NCBI GenBank assembly: GCA_902781705.1
Contig: CACZKE010000001.1
Span: 186,001-250,000, forward strand
Source: an uncultured Bacteroidia bacterium
GTDB lineage: Bacteria > Bacteroidota > Bacteroidia > Bacteroidales > UBA932
Direction: 5' to 3'
Length of the DNA: 64,000 bases
Shown: positions 40,929 to 49,319 of the stretch, in pieces
Layout: the number at the start of each line of letters is the position of its first letter
Numbering within the stretch: position 1 is the stretch's first letter
Translations under genes and position numbers: made by a program
The notes under the pieces: model-generated
Told to the model about the DNA's origin: nothing
What the model saw: the letters and a program-made list of their open reading frames with translations, nothing else
Databases searched by the model: none

Positions 40929-41954
40929 ATGAAACTTGTCAAATATATAGGTAATCCCATCCTGTCCCCGCATCCCGACCATCCTTGGGAGAGTCTCGTG
41001 ACCAGCAATCCCGGTGTTATCTACGACCAGGGTACCTTCCATATGCTGTACCGGGCTGCCGGTGACGATGAGGAGCACGTCATCCGTTTCGGCCATGCGG
41101 TGAGTACCGACGGATTCCATTTCACCCGCGTTTCCGATGCGCCGGCCTTCGGCCCCAGTGAGGACGGGCCGGACAGCGGCTGCGTGGAGGATCCCCGCAT
41201 CGTCAGATTCGGCGACACCTTCTATGTCACGTACGCGTACAGGCCCTATGCACCAGGACGCTACTGGACTTTCCCGCACGATACGGTCCGGTATCCCGAG
41301 GCCGATGCTTCCGCGCCCGAGGCCTGGAAGCAGAACCTGGGAAACACAGGGCTGGCGATGACAAAGGATTTCAAGCGCTTCCGTCGTTTAGGCCGGATTA
41401 CGTCCCCGGTCCTGGACGACCGCGATGTCATCCTTTTCCCGGAGAAGGTGGCGGGGAAGTATGCACTGTTGCATCGGCCCAAACAATACGTGGGGCCTGC
41501 GTATGGGGTGGCGTATCCCTCCATCTGGATCAAGTTTTCGGACGATCTCCTGGACTGGGAGGACAAGCCCAGCCACCTGCTCCTGGCCGGACGTCCCGGC
41601 ACTTGGGAGGAGAAGGTGGGTGGAAGTACGCCGCCCGTCCTGACGGAGGAAGGCTGGCTGATGCTCTACCATGGCGTGGCCGACGGCGGCCGTTCCCGGT
41701 ACAGCGTCGGTGCCGCGCTGCTGGACCGGGACGATCCCCGGAAAATCATTGCCCGGCTGAGGGAACCGATCCTGGTACCGGAGTTCCCTTACGAGACGCA
41801 AGGGTGCTACGAAGGATGCGTCTTTCCGACGGGAAACGTCGTTGTGGACGGAACGCTCTATGTCTATTACGGCGCGGCGGATCAGTATGTAGGCGTTGCG
41901 ACCTGCCGCTTGGACGAACTCCTGCACGAATTGCTCGATTTCAAAAAAGTATAA
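40929..41954 (+). CDS. GH130 beta-mannoside phosphorylase (GH130_2-like)
   Basis: A 341-residue cytoplasmic protein without signal peptide. The catalytic Asp is probably Asp88 in GCVEDPRIVRFGDTFYVTYAY, followed by DRDVILFPEKVAGKYALLHRP, KVGGSTPPVLTEEGWLMLYHG and the final YYGAADQYVGVATC strand of the five-bladed propeller. It is shorter than the block-A GH130 and closer to mannooligosaccharide phosphorylases, which release mannose 1-phosphate from beta-1,4- or 1,2-mannosides. The precise linkage cannot be assigned. Its last codons contain AAAAAAGTAT, similar to the operator-like half-sites elsewhere in the locus. Confidence 0.88.
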   Translation: MKLVKYIGNPILSPHPDHPWESLVTSNPGVIYDQGTFHMLYRAAGDDEEHVIRFGHAVSTDGFHFTRVSDAPAFGPSEDGPDSGCVEDPRIVRFGDTFYVTYAYRPYAPGRYWTFPHDTVRYPEADASAPEAWKQNLGNTGLAMTKDFKRFRRLGRITSPVLDDRDVILFPEKVAGKYALLHRPKQYVGPAYGVAYPSIWIKFSDDLLDWEDKPSHLLLAGRPGTWEEKVGGSTPPVLTEEGWLMLYHGVADGGRSRYSVGAALLDRDDPRKIIARLREPILVPEFPYETQGCYEGCVFPTGNVVVDGTLYVYYGAADQYVGVATCRLDELLHELLDFKKV

Positions 41955-42037
41955 TCATTGAGCAGAAATTAGAATTTATCTTAGGAAAAAACACGGTTAC
42001 TTTGCAATGTAAGATCAGGACCACATTTCTGACACGG

Positions 42038-43483
42038 ATGAAACGCTTTTGGTTGGTTGTTATGGTGATGCTTGCCTGCGGGTGCTCCCGGACGGAGCGC
42101 CTGCGGGTCAGCGTATCGGATGCGGTCCTGCAGTCTTCCTATCTGGGCAACGGTGTCGAATGGGACCCCTACGACGAAGCCCCCGGCTGGGGTGTCGAAG
42201 TCTCGGATGCCGATTGGAAGAAATTGACCGCCCGCATGGATTTCCTCCGCCCCGGTTTCATCCGCTGCATGATCGGCGGCCAGAACTTGTATTATGACCA
42301 CGGTGCCTTCGACCGGGAAAGGAACGCCGGCCCGCTCCTGAAACTGCTCGCTTACTGCCAGGAGCGGGGCATCGAAGTCCTGTTCGGAGAATTCAACCCG
42401 CCGGACAAGTCCCTGAAGGCCGATCCGGCCTGGGTGAAGATGAGCGTGGATTATCTGGACTGGCTGGTGCAGGAAAAAGGTTTCGACTGCATCCGCCATT
42501 TCATCATCTTCAACGAACCCGACGGGGACTGGGCCACCCCGGAGGGCGATTATGCTTTCTGGAAGTCCATGATGGAGCGTTTCCATCAGGAGATGGCCCT
42601 CCATCCGGGTCTGCTGGACAAGGTCTCCCTGGCGGGACCGGATGTGGTGGTGGAATACCGCAACCCGGCATCGGCCTATGACGCCCCCGGCTGGGTGGCG
42701 CAGACTGCGGCTGACCTGGACTCCCTGGTCGGCCTGTATGACATTCACGCCTATCCGGGACAGCAGCAGGTCCGGAGCGGCGCTTTCGCCGATCTGCTGC
42801 AGGAATACCGCATCCCGGAGGGGAAGCGGCTCGTCCTCGGAGAGGCCGGTTACAAGTACTGGCGCGAAGAGGATGCGGCGCTGCAGGCGGAGAACGACCG
42901 CCGGGCGGCGGCATCCCCTTATACCCAGGGGACGGACAGCCAGATGCTCTGCGGTGATTTCTTCTATGGGCTGGACCTTTCCGTCCTGGCGATGGACGTG
43001 ATGAACGGCGGCGTGTCCGGCATGGCCGTCTGGATGCTGGACGATGCGCTGCACGCCGGCGGCGACAGTCCCCGGAACCTCAAGGTATGGGGCTTCTGGA
43101 ATATTCTGGGAGAGGAACTCTTCGGTGATCCCTCCCTGGAAGATCCCAAACCTTCTTTCTACGGCTGGGCACTGATGAGCCGGTTTTTCCCAGCCGGCTG
43201 CGACATCCTCCGGGTGGAGGCGCCGCCGATGGAAGGCCTGCGGATGGCCGCCGCCGTCCTGGACGGACGGCACACGCTGGCCGTCGTGAACTTCTCCGAC
43301 ACGGACCGGAACCTGGAAGTGCATCTGCCGCTTTCGGGCGCCGTCCGTTATGAATACGTGGAGGGTGCCTGTCCGGCCGATGCAGACGGCCTGCCCGTCC
43401 CCGTATCGACCGGTATCGGCGGGAAACGGCACGAAGTGGCCGTGCCCGCGCAGAGCCTGGTCCTCCTGACCGACATGCCATAA
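42038..43483 (+). CDS. clan GH-A-like glycoside hydrolase lipoprotein
   Basis: A 481-residue lipoprotein (MVMLACGCSRTE). I chose the ATG at 42038 because the upstream part of the open frame runs through the GH130 gene in another frame. The barrel has an acid/base-type Glu160 in HFIIFNEPDGDW and a likely nucleophile Glu269 in RLVLGEAGYKYW, as in GH39, GH5 and GH30-type clan A enzymes; the family is not certain. The C-terminal 100 residues form a beta-domain. Its 83-base upstream gap contains a weak TTACTTTG box, so separate control is possible. Confidence 0.75.
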   Translation: MKRFWLVVMVMLACGCSRTERLRVSVSDAVLQSSYLGNGVEWDPYDEAPGWGVEVSDADWKKLTARMDFLRPGFIRCMIGGQNLYYDHGAFDRERNAGPLLKLLAYCQERGIEVLFGEFNPPDKSLKADPAWVKMSVDYLDWLVQEKGFDCIRHFIIFNEPDGDWATPEGDYAFWKSMMERFHQEMALHPGLLDKVSLAGPDVVVEYRNPASAYDAPGWVAQTAADLDSLVGLYDIHAYPGQQQVRSGAFADLLQEYRIPEGKRLVLGEAGYKYWREEDAALQAENDRRAAASPYTQGTDSQMLCGDFFYGLDLSVLAMDVMNGGVSGMAVWMLDDALHAGGDSPRNLKVWGFWNILGEELFGDPSLEDPKPSFYGWALMSRFFPAGCDILRVEAPPMEGLRMAAAVLDGRHTLAVVNFSDTDRNLEVHLPLSGAVRYEYVEGACPADADGLPVPVSTGIGGKRHEVAVPAQSLVLLTDMP

Positions 43484-43504
43484 AAACTTTATAGTCTTAA
43501 CGAT

Positions 43505-44542
43505 ATGAATACATTCGTCAACCGATTCGTCATCGGGGCATCCGCCTTTGTCGCCGTGCTTTCCTGCACCGAGGCGCCCCGCAACACGGAACCCCTGGTG
43601 GACCCCTGGCTCCGTGAGCGTACGCCGGTCAATCTCCGCCTGGAGTCCCAGATCGGCGCCGCCGTCATCTCCGACGACTGGCGCAACGACGGGGAAGGAT
43701 CCATTGTCGTGAACCTCATCACCAGCGGACTGGACATGTCCGCCGTGAAAGTGGAAGCCCTGGATTTCAAGTTCCCGGACAGCGAGTACTGCCCGAAGGC
43801 CAGCGTCGCCCCCGGCGGGACGCTGGACTTCAGTTCTGGAAAGGCATCCTTCACCGTGACGGCCTACAACGGTGAAACACGCACGTACACGGTAAGTTAC
43901 ACCCAGTTCAAGGACCCGCTGGAAGGAACGTATACCTTTACCCAGGTCGGTGGTCTGCTTGACGGCAGCGCTCCTCCCTGTGCCTTCATCATCGTGGGTG
44001 GATGGGACGACGCGGTCGTGCGTTCCACGGTCATGGACAAATGGTGGCACTGGGGCACCGGCTACATGCCTACCGACGAGGACGACAACACCCTGAGTTT
44101 CCGTCTGGAGGAGGCCGATCCCGAGACCGGCGCCACTTACGGCACCCTGGTGAATACCCCTGGCGACAACGGCCTGTATGCCAATTACATGTACAACAAC
44201 AGCATCGATGTCAACGACAAGTACCGGATCTTCCCGGCCGGAAAGAGCCGCTGGGCGAAGCCCGGTGACGGGACGATCGTCGTTTACGACTATGCGGACG
44301 AGGAGTATGCGAACCCGCTCTGGAGCGTGGAACTCGTCGAAGGAGGCGACCATACTTATGCCGGCCAGACGTTCAACGTACCGAACCTCGCCTTCGGCCG
44401 CAGTTTCCCGGGTCCCTTCGACGTCATCGACTGGAACTGGCCGGACACCCGCTGGTTCACGGACAACGTCCGCAATACCTTCTGGCTCGTGAAGAAGGAC
44501 GCCGACACGCCCATCCCCGACCACTCCGATTATCTGGACTAA
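43505..44542 (+). CDS. DUF5018-like lipoprotein, possible surface glycan-binding protein
   Basis: A 345-residue lipoprotein (AVLSCTEAPR). Residues about 40-135 (LRLESQIGAAVISDDWRNDGEGSIVVNL...FTVTAYNGETRTYTVSY) resemble the DUF5018-type Ig-like domain seen in polysaccharide-utilisation lipoproteins. The C-terminal 200 residues are rich in Trp, Tyr and Asp (WWHWGTGYMPTDEDD, DWNWPDTRWFTDN) and have no catalytic pattern, which suits carbohydrate binding. It sits between a glycosidase and a GH26 gene with gaps of 21 and about 15 bases. Function is inferred. Confidence 0.65.
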   Translation: MNTFVNRFVIGASAFVAVLSCTEAPRNTEPLVDPWLRERTPVNLRLESQIGAAVISDDWRNDGEGSIVVNLITSGLDMSAVKVEALDFKFPDSEYCPKASVAPGGTLDFSSGKASFTVTAYNGETRTYTVSYTQFKDPLEGTYTFTQVGGLLDGSAPPCAFIIVGGWDDAVVRSTVMDKWWHWGTGYMPTDEDDNTLSFRLEEADPETGATYGTLVNTPGDNGLYANYMYNNSIDVNDKYRIFPAGKSRWAKPGDGTIVVYDYADEEYANPLWSVELVEGGDHTYAGQTFNVPNLAFGRSFPGPFDVIDWNWPDTRWFTDNVRNTFWLVKKDADTPIPDHSDYLD

Positions 44543-44557
44543 GCCATGCGGAAGGAC

Positions 44558-46006
44558 ATGAATACGATCCTTTCCCTCTTCGCCCTCGTCGGTGTGCTGG
44601 TCTCCTCCTGCGGCAAACCGGATCCGGATCCGGTCGTCCCGTCGGACACCCGGCACATGAGCTTTGCCAAGGACGCCGTGGAGGTGGGCTACGCCGAGAC
44701 GGGCTTCTCCGTCAGCGTCGATGCCAACTTCGACTACTCCGTGGATATCCAGGCCGACTGGATCGTCGCCGATCCGGCCCGGACCTCCACCTCCACCACA
44801 CAATACTTCATCGCCCGGGCGAATGAAACGACTTCCTCCCGGTCGGCCAAGATCCGTTTCGCCGACAAGAAGGACCGCTACTTCGCCAAGGACGTGACCG
44901 TCACCCAGGCGGCCAATCCGGTGGAGAAGGTGACTCTCAAGATCGTGGACAAGGACGCCACGGATGAGACGAAGGCCCTCCTCGCGAACCTCTGGGCCGT
45001 TGCCGACAAGGGATGGATGTTCGGCCACCACGACGACCTCTGGTACGGCCGCTACTGGTATGACGAGGCCGGAAACTCCGATACGAAAGCCGTCTGCGGC
45101 GATTATCCGGGCGTTTTCAGCGTGGATTTCGCCGAAATCATGGACGACCGCCACGGAAGCAGCGCCAACGCCATCCGCCGCCGCGTGATCCTCGAAGCCC
45201 GCGAAAGGGGAGAGGTGATCCTCGCGTGCATCCACATCAACAATCCCAAGACGGGAGGCGATTCCTGGGACAACTCTTCCAAGGACGTCGTGAAGGAAAT
45301 CCTTACGGCGGGAACGGCTACCCGGACCAAGTACCTGACCTGGCTGGACCGCTGCGCCGACTTTGCGAACAACCTCAAGGACAGCCGCGGAAAACTCATT
45401 CCGGTCATCTTCCGGATGTACCATGAACATACTCAGGGCTGGTCCTGGTGGGGCTCCTCCTGCACCACCGCCTCCGAGTTCGTGGAGTTCTGGCAGTTCA
45501 CGGTCAAGTACCTCCGCGACACCAAGGGCGTCCACAACTTCCTGTATGCGGTTTCCCCGCAGATGGATGCCAATTACGGCGACGGTACGAAGGACCGCCT
45601 CCTGTTCCGCTGGCCCGGCGACGATTGGGTGGACTTCATCGGCATGGACTGCTACCATGGCACCAACGATGACGCTTTCCAGTCCAACGTCAAGGCCCTG
45701 GAGGCCCTCTCCCTGGAGAAGAAGAAGCCCTGCGGAGTGACCGAGGACGGCAAGGAATCCTTCACCGAGACGGATTTCTGGACCCGTCACGTCGTGGCCC
45801 CCGTCGGTGACCGGCGCATTTCGCTGGTGACGATGTGGCGCAACAAATATGTCGGGAACAACGAATCCGACAAGCACTACTACAGCGTCTATCCCGGCCA
45901 TCCGTCCGAGGACGATTTCCGGAAGATGTACAACGAGCCGCGCAGTCTGTTCAGCCGGGACCTCCCGGACATGTACACCCTGCCGGAAGGCTATGAAATC
46001 AAATAA
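44558..46006 (+). CDS. GH26 beta-mannanase lipoprotein with BACON-like domain (third GH26)
   Basis: A 482-residue lipoprotein (LVSSCGKPD) from the ATG at 44558. A BACON-like domain spans about 30-125 (FSVSVDANFDYSVDIQADWIVADP...DVTVTQAA). The GH26 barrel shows the family WMFGHHDDLWYGRYWYD strand, acid/base Glu290 in FRMYHEHTQGWSWWG and a likely nucleophile Glu396 in CGVTEDGKES. TED replaces the more usual SE(T/C) around the nucleophile, so specificity may differ from the block-A enzymes. It lies just upstream of SusC/D pair 2. Confidence 0.9.
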   Translation: MNTILSLFALVGVLVSSCGKPDPDPVVPSDTRHMSFAKDAVEVGYAETGFSVSVDANFDYSVDIQADWIVADPARTSTSTTQYFIARANETTSSRSAKIRFADKKDRYFAKDVTVTQAANPVEKVTLKIVDKDATDETKALLANLWAVADKGWMFGHHDDLWYGRYWYDEAGNSDTKAVCGDYPGVFSVDFAEIMDDRHGSSANAIRRRVILEARERGEVILACIHINNPKTGGDSWDNSSKDVVKEILTAGTATRTKYLTWLDRCADFANNLKDSRGKLIPVIFRMYHEHTQGWSWWGSSCTTASEFVEFWQFTVKYLRDTKGVHNFLYAVSPQMDANYGDGTKDRLLFRWPGDDWVDFIGMDCYHGTNDDAFQSNVKALEALSLEKKKPCGVTEDGKESFTETDFWTRHVVAPVGDRRISLVTMWRNKYVGNNESDKHYYSVYPGHPSEDDFRKMYNEPRSLFSRDLPDMYTLPEGYEIK

Positions 46007-46018
46007 AACCTTACGATA

Positions 46019-49000
46019 ATGACTAAGACACTGAAAACTGTCCTGGCATGCGCGCTTGCCGCGCTGCTCGGAACCGTCGGCCCGGCGCTGCAGGCGCAGG
46101 GTACGCGGACGGTCGGAGGTACCGTCTTGGACGAACGCGGGGAGCCCCTGTACGGCGCCTTCGTCGTCCAGCAGGGGACTTCCAACGGCGTCTCCACCGA
46201 CTTGGACGGCAAGTACTCCATCCGGGTACCGGCCGGGCAGGTCGTGCTCGAATTCCAGTTCATCGGGTACACGACCCTCGCGAAGACCGTCCCGGCGTCG
46301 CAGAGCGTCCTGGATGTCACGATGTCGATGGACACCAACCTCATGGACGAAGTCGTGGTCACGGCCTTCGCCACCCAGAAAAAGGTGAACGTGACGGGCG
46401 CCATCTCCTCCGTGAACGGCAGCGACATTCTGTCGGCCCCGGTCTCCAACATCTCCAACGCCCTCATCGGCAACACCCCGGGCGTGGCCGGTCTCCAGAC
46501 TTCCGGTGAGCCGGGCCGCAACGCGGCGAACATCTATGTCCGCGGTGTCTCCACCTACGGATCTTCCACCCCGCTCATCATCATCGACGGGGTCGAGCAG
46601 GCGTCCGAGCAGGCCTTCGCCGAGTTCAATGCCATGGACCCGAACGAAATCCAGGGCATCAGCGTCCTCAAGGATGCGGCCTCCACGGCCGTGTACGGTG
46701 TCCGCGGTGCGAACGGCGTCATCATCGTGACGACCAAGCGCGGTTCCCAGGGTAAGCCGGTCATCAACTTCTCCGCCAACTACGGCCTTACCCAGGCGAC
46801 GCAGTTGCAGGAGGGCGTGACGGCCTACGAGTACGCCCTGTTCCGCAACGAGGCCATCCGCAACGAGCAGAAGGCCTATCCGGGCAACGAAGGCCTCAAT
46901 TCGTACATCTATGACGACTACGACCTGTGGAAGTTCAAGAACAACCGCGACTTCACCCCGCAGGAAGTGGATGCGATGACGAACCTCACCGACGCGCAGA
47001 AGGAGCAGCTCAAGAACAGCCCGGCCCTCTACTATGCCGACCACAACCTGTACAAGGAGCAGTTCAACAAACTGGCGCCGCAGTACCAGGCGAACCTGAA
47101 CGTGGCGGGCGGTACCGACCGGGTGAAGTACTTCGTCTCCTTCGGTTACTTCCGTCAGGAGGGTATCACGAGTTCCGTGCAGTACTATGGGGCCGACACC
47201 CGTTCCCTGTTCAACCGCTACAACTTCCGTTCGAACTTCGACATCAAGATCACCGACCGCACCACCCTCACCGTCAATTCCGCCGGCCAGTTCGGCGAGA
47301 CCACGGGCCCGGGCAACGGCGCGGACGCCTACGACCTCTCCGGCCGTTACAAGATCATCATGCAGTACATCTACGACTGTAATCCGTTCATCAGCCCGGG
47401 CATCGTGGAGGACCATCTGATCAGCGGCTTCGCCGGCATCGCCGGTTCCGCCCAGAACCCCCTCGCCACGAAGACCAACAGCAGCATCGGCTTCCAGAAC
47501 GCCGTGTACAACCTCCTGACGAGCGGAACGGCCACCGTCTACAACAGCCTTCTGGACAACACCCTGAAGTTGAACCACAGGATGGACTACCTGCTGAAGA
47601 ACCTCTCTTCCCATGTCACGGTATCCTATCAGGACAACTACAACCGGTATGTCCGGTACACCCCGTCCCTCCCTTCCTACAGCATCCAGCGCAATGCGGA
47701 GAATCCGCTGAAGTACGACTTCTTCGGCGGCTCCATGGGCGGCGGCTCCTTCAATTCCTACGGCTATTCCAACTGGAACAAGTTCTATGTGGACGCCGGC
47801 TTCGACTGGAACGGATCCTTCGGGGACCACAACTGGTCGGCCCTCCTCCTGGGCAAGGCCTCCAAGTTCACGATGCCGTCCGACTCCTACCACGTGCCTT
47901 CCGGCATCATGGGTTTCGTGGGCCGTGTCACCTACAACTACGCCGACCGCTACATGGCCGAGGTGAACGTGGGTTACAACGGTACCGAGCAGTTCGCGGA
48001 AGGACACCGGTTCGGTCTGTTCCCGGCCGTCTCGGTGGGTTGGGTTCCGACCCTGGAACCCTGGTTCCCCCAGAACGATGTCCTGAGTTTCCTGAAACTC
48101 CGCGTTTCTTACGGCGAGGTGGGTAACGACCAACTCGGCGCCAGCCGCCGGTATTACTACCTGCCCAACACCTGGAACCTGAACCAGGGCGGCTACTGGC
48201 TCGGAAACGGCGACGGATCGGCTCCCAACACCTATTTCGAAGGTGCGACCGAGGGCAGTCTCGGCAACAAGGACATCACCTGGGAGCGTGCTCGCAAGTT
48301 CGACGCCGGCGTGGAATCCAAGTTCTTCCGGAACCGCCTCTCCATCGACTATGACTGGTTCTACGAGAAACGTAACAACATCCTCACCACCCTGGGCATC
48401 ATCCCGGCCATCTACGGTGTGAGCCAGAGCGATGTCCCGCCGGCCAACGTGGGTATTACGATGAACAAGGGTTACGAGGTCGTGGTGAACTGGACCGACA
48501 AGGTCGGTGACCTGCTTTATACGCTGGGAGCGGACCTGAGTTATTCCCGCAACAAGATCATCTACATGGCCGAGGCCAACAACCCCTACGAGTGGATGAA
48601 CAAGACCGGCCACATGATCGGCCAGCGTTTCGGCCTGCAGAGCGACGGCCTGTTCAACACCCAGGCCGAACTGGACGCCCGTCCCGAGAACACCTATACC
48701 GGCAACCAGGCCACCCTGGGCGACATCCGCTACAAGGACCTGGACGGGGACGGCAAGATCAACCAGAACGACGTGGGCCCCATCGGCTTCCCGCGCTACG
48801 CGATGTACCACTTCAACTTCAAGGTACAACTCGGTTACAGGGGCTTCGACCTGAAACTGCTCTTCACGGGCAGCAAGGACGGCTCCTACTACCTGCCCAG
48901 CGGTTACACCATCCCGTTCTACAAGAATGCGGGCAACGCCTGGAAATGGCAGTACGACGGCCGCTGGACCGAGGCGAAGTACCTCGCCGGGGAAGAGATC

Positions 49001-49306
49001 ACCTATCCCCGTGCCGTGTACTCCGGCGACACCTCCCACAACAACTTCCTGACCAGCGACTACTGGATGGTCTCCTCCGACCACTTCAAACTCAAGAACG
49101 TGGAACTCGGCTACACCTTCGACCTGGGCAAGGGCGGCCGCGACACCATCCTGCAGGGCGTGCGCCTGTATGTCAATGCGAACAACATCTACACTTTCCG
49201 GAACGCGCTGACCCGCTACGGAATCGACCCTGAAGCGACGGACGGCAGCACCTACGTGTATCCGCTCACCCGGATCATCATGGCCGGCATCAGTTTCCGT
49301 TTCTAA
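46019..49306 (+). CDS. SusC-like TonB-dependent outer-membrane transporter (pair 2)
   Basis: A 1095-residue importer with signal peptide (GPALQAQ), carboxypeptidase-regulatory-like domain (TVGGTVLDERGEPLYGAFVVQQG...FIGYTTLAK), the linker NLMDEVVVTAFATQKKVNVTGA, plug (YVRGVSTYGSSTPLIIIDGVEQ) and barrel ending AGISFRF. The hallmark reads VVVTAFATQKK in place of the common VVVGYGTQKK. It follows the third GH26 gene after 12 bases, so it probably takes up that enzyme's products. Confidence 0.95.
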   Translation: MTKTLKTVLACALAALLGTVGPALQAQGTRTVGGTVLDERGEPLYGAFVVQQGTSNGVSTDLDGKYSIRVPAGQVVLEFQFIGYTTLAKTVPASQSVLDVTMSMDTNLMDEVVVTAFATQKKVNVTGAISSVNGSDILSAPVSNISNALIGNTPGVAGLQTSGEPGRNAANIYVRGVSTYGSSTPLIIIDGVEQASEQAFAEFNAMDPNEIQGISVLKDAASTAVYGVRGANGVIIVTTKRGSQGKPVINFSANYGLTQATQLQEGVTAYEYALFRNEAIRNEQKAYPGNEGLNSYIYDDYDLWKFKNNRDFTPQEVDAMTNLTDAQKEQLKNSPALYYADHNLYKEQFNKLAPQYQANLNVAGGTDRVKYFVSFGYFRQEGITSSVQYYGADTRSLFNRYNFRSNFDIKITDRTTLTVNSAGQFGETTGPGNGADAYDLSGRYKIIMQYIYDCNPFISPGIVEDHLISGFAGIAGSAQNPLATKTNSSIGFQNAVYNLLTSGTATVYNSLLDNTLKLNHRMDYLLKNLSSHVTVSYQDNYNRYVRYTPSLPSYSIQRNAENPLKYDFFGGSMGGGSFNSYGYSNWNKFYVDAGFDWNGSFGDHNWSALLLGKASKFTMPSDSYHVPSGIMGFVGRVTYNYADRYMAEVNVGYNGTEQFAEGHRFGLFPAVSVGWVPTLEPWFPQNDVLSFLKLRVSYGEVGNDQLGASRRYYYLPNTWNLNQGGYWLGNGDGSAPNTYFEGATEGSLGNKDITWERARKFDAGVESKFFRNRLSIDYDWFYEKRNNILTTLGIIPAIYGVSQSDVPPANVGITMNKGYEVVVNWTDKVGDLLYTLGADLSYSRNKIIYMAEANNPYEWMNKTGHMIGQRFGLQSDGLFNTQAELDARPENTYTGNQATLGDIRYKDLDGDGKINQNDVGPIGFPRYAMYHFNFKVQLGYRGFDLKLLFTGSKDGSYYLPSGYTIPFYKNAGNAWKWQYDGRWTEAKYLAGEEITYPRAVYSGDTSHNNFLTSDYWMVSSDHFKLKNVELGYTFDLGKGGRDTILQGVRLYVNANNIYTFRNALTRYGIDPEATDGSTYVYPLTRIIMAGISFRF

Positions 49307-49319
49307 AACTCCGCGAGAC

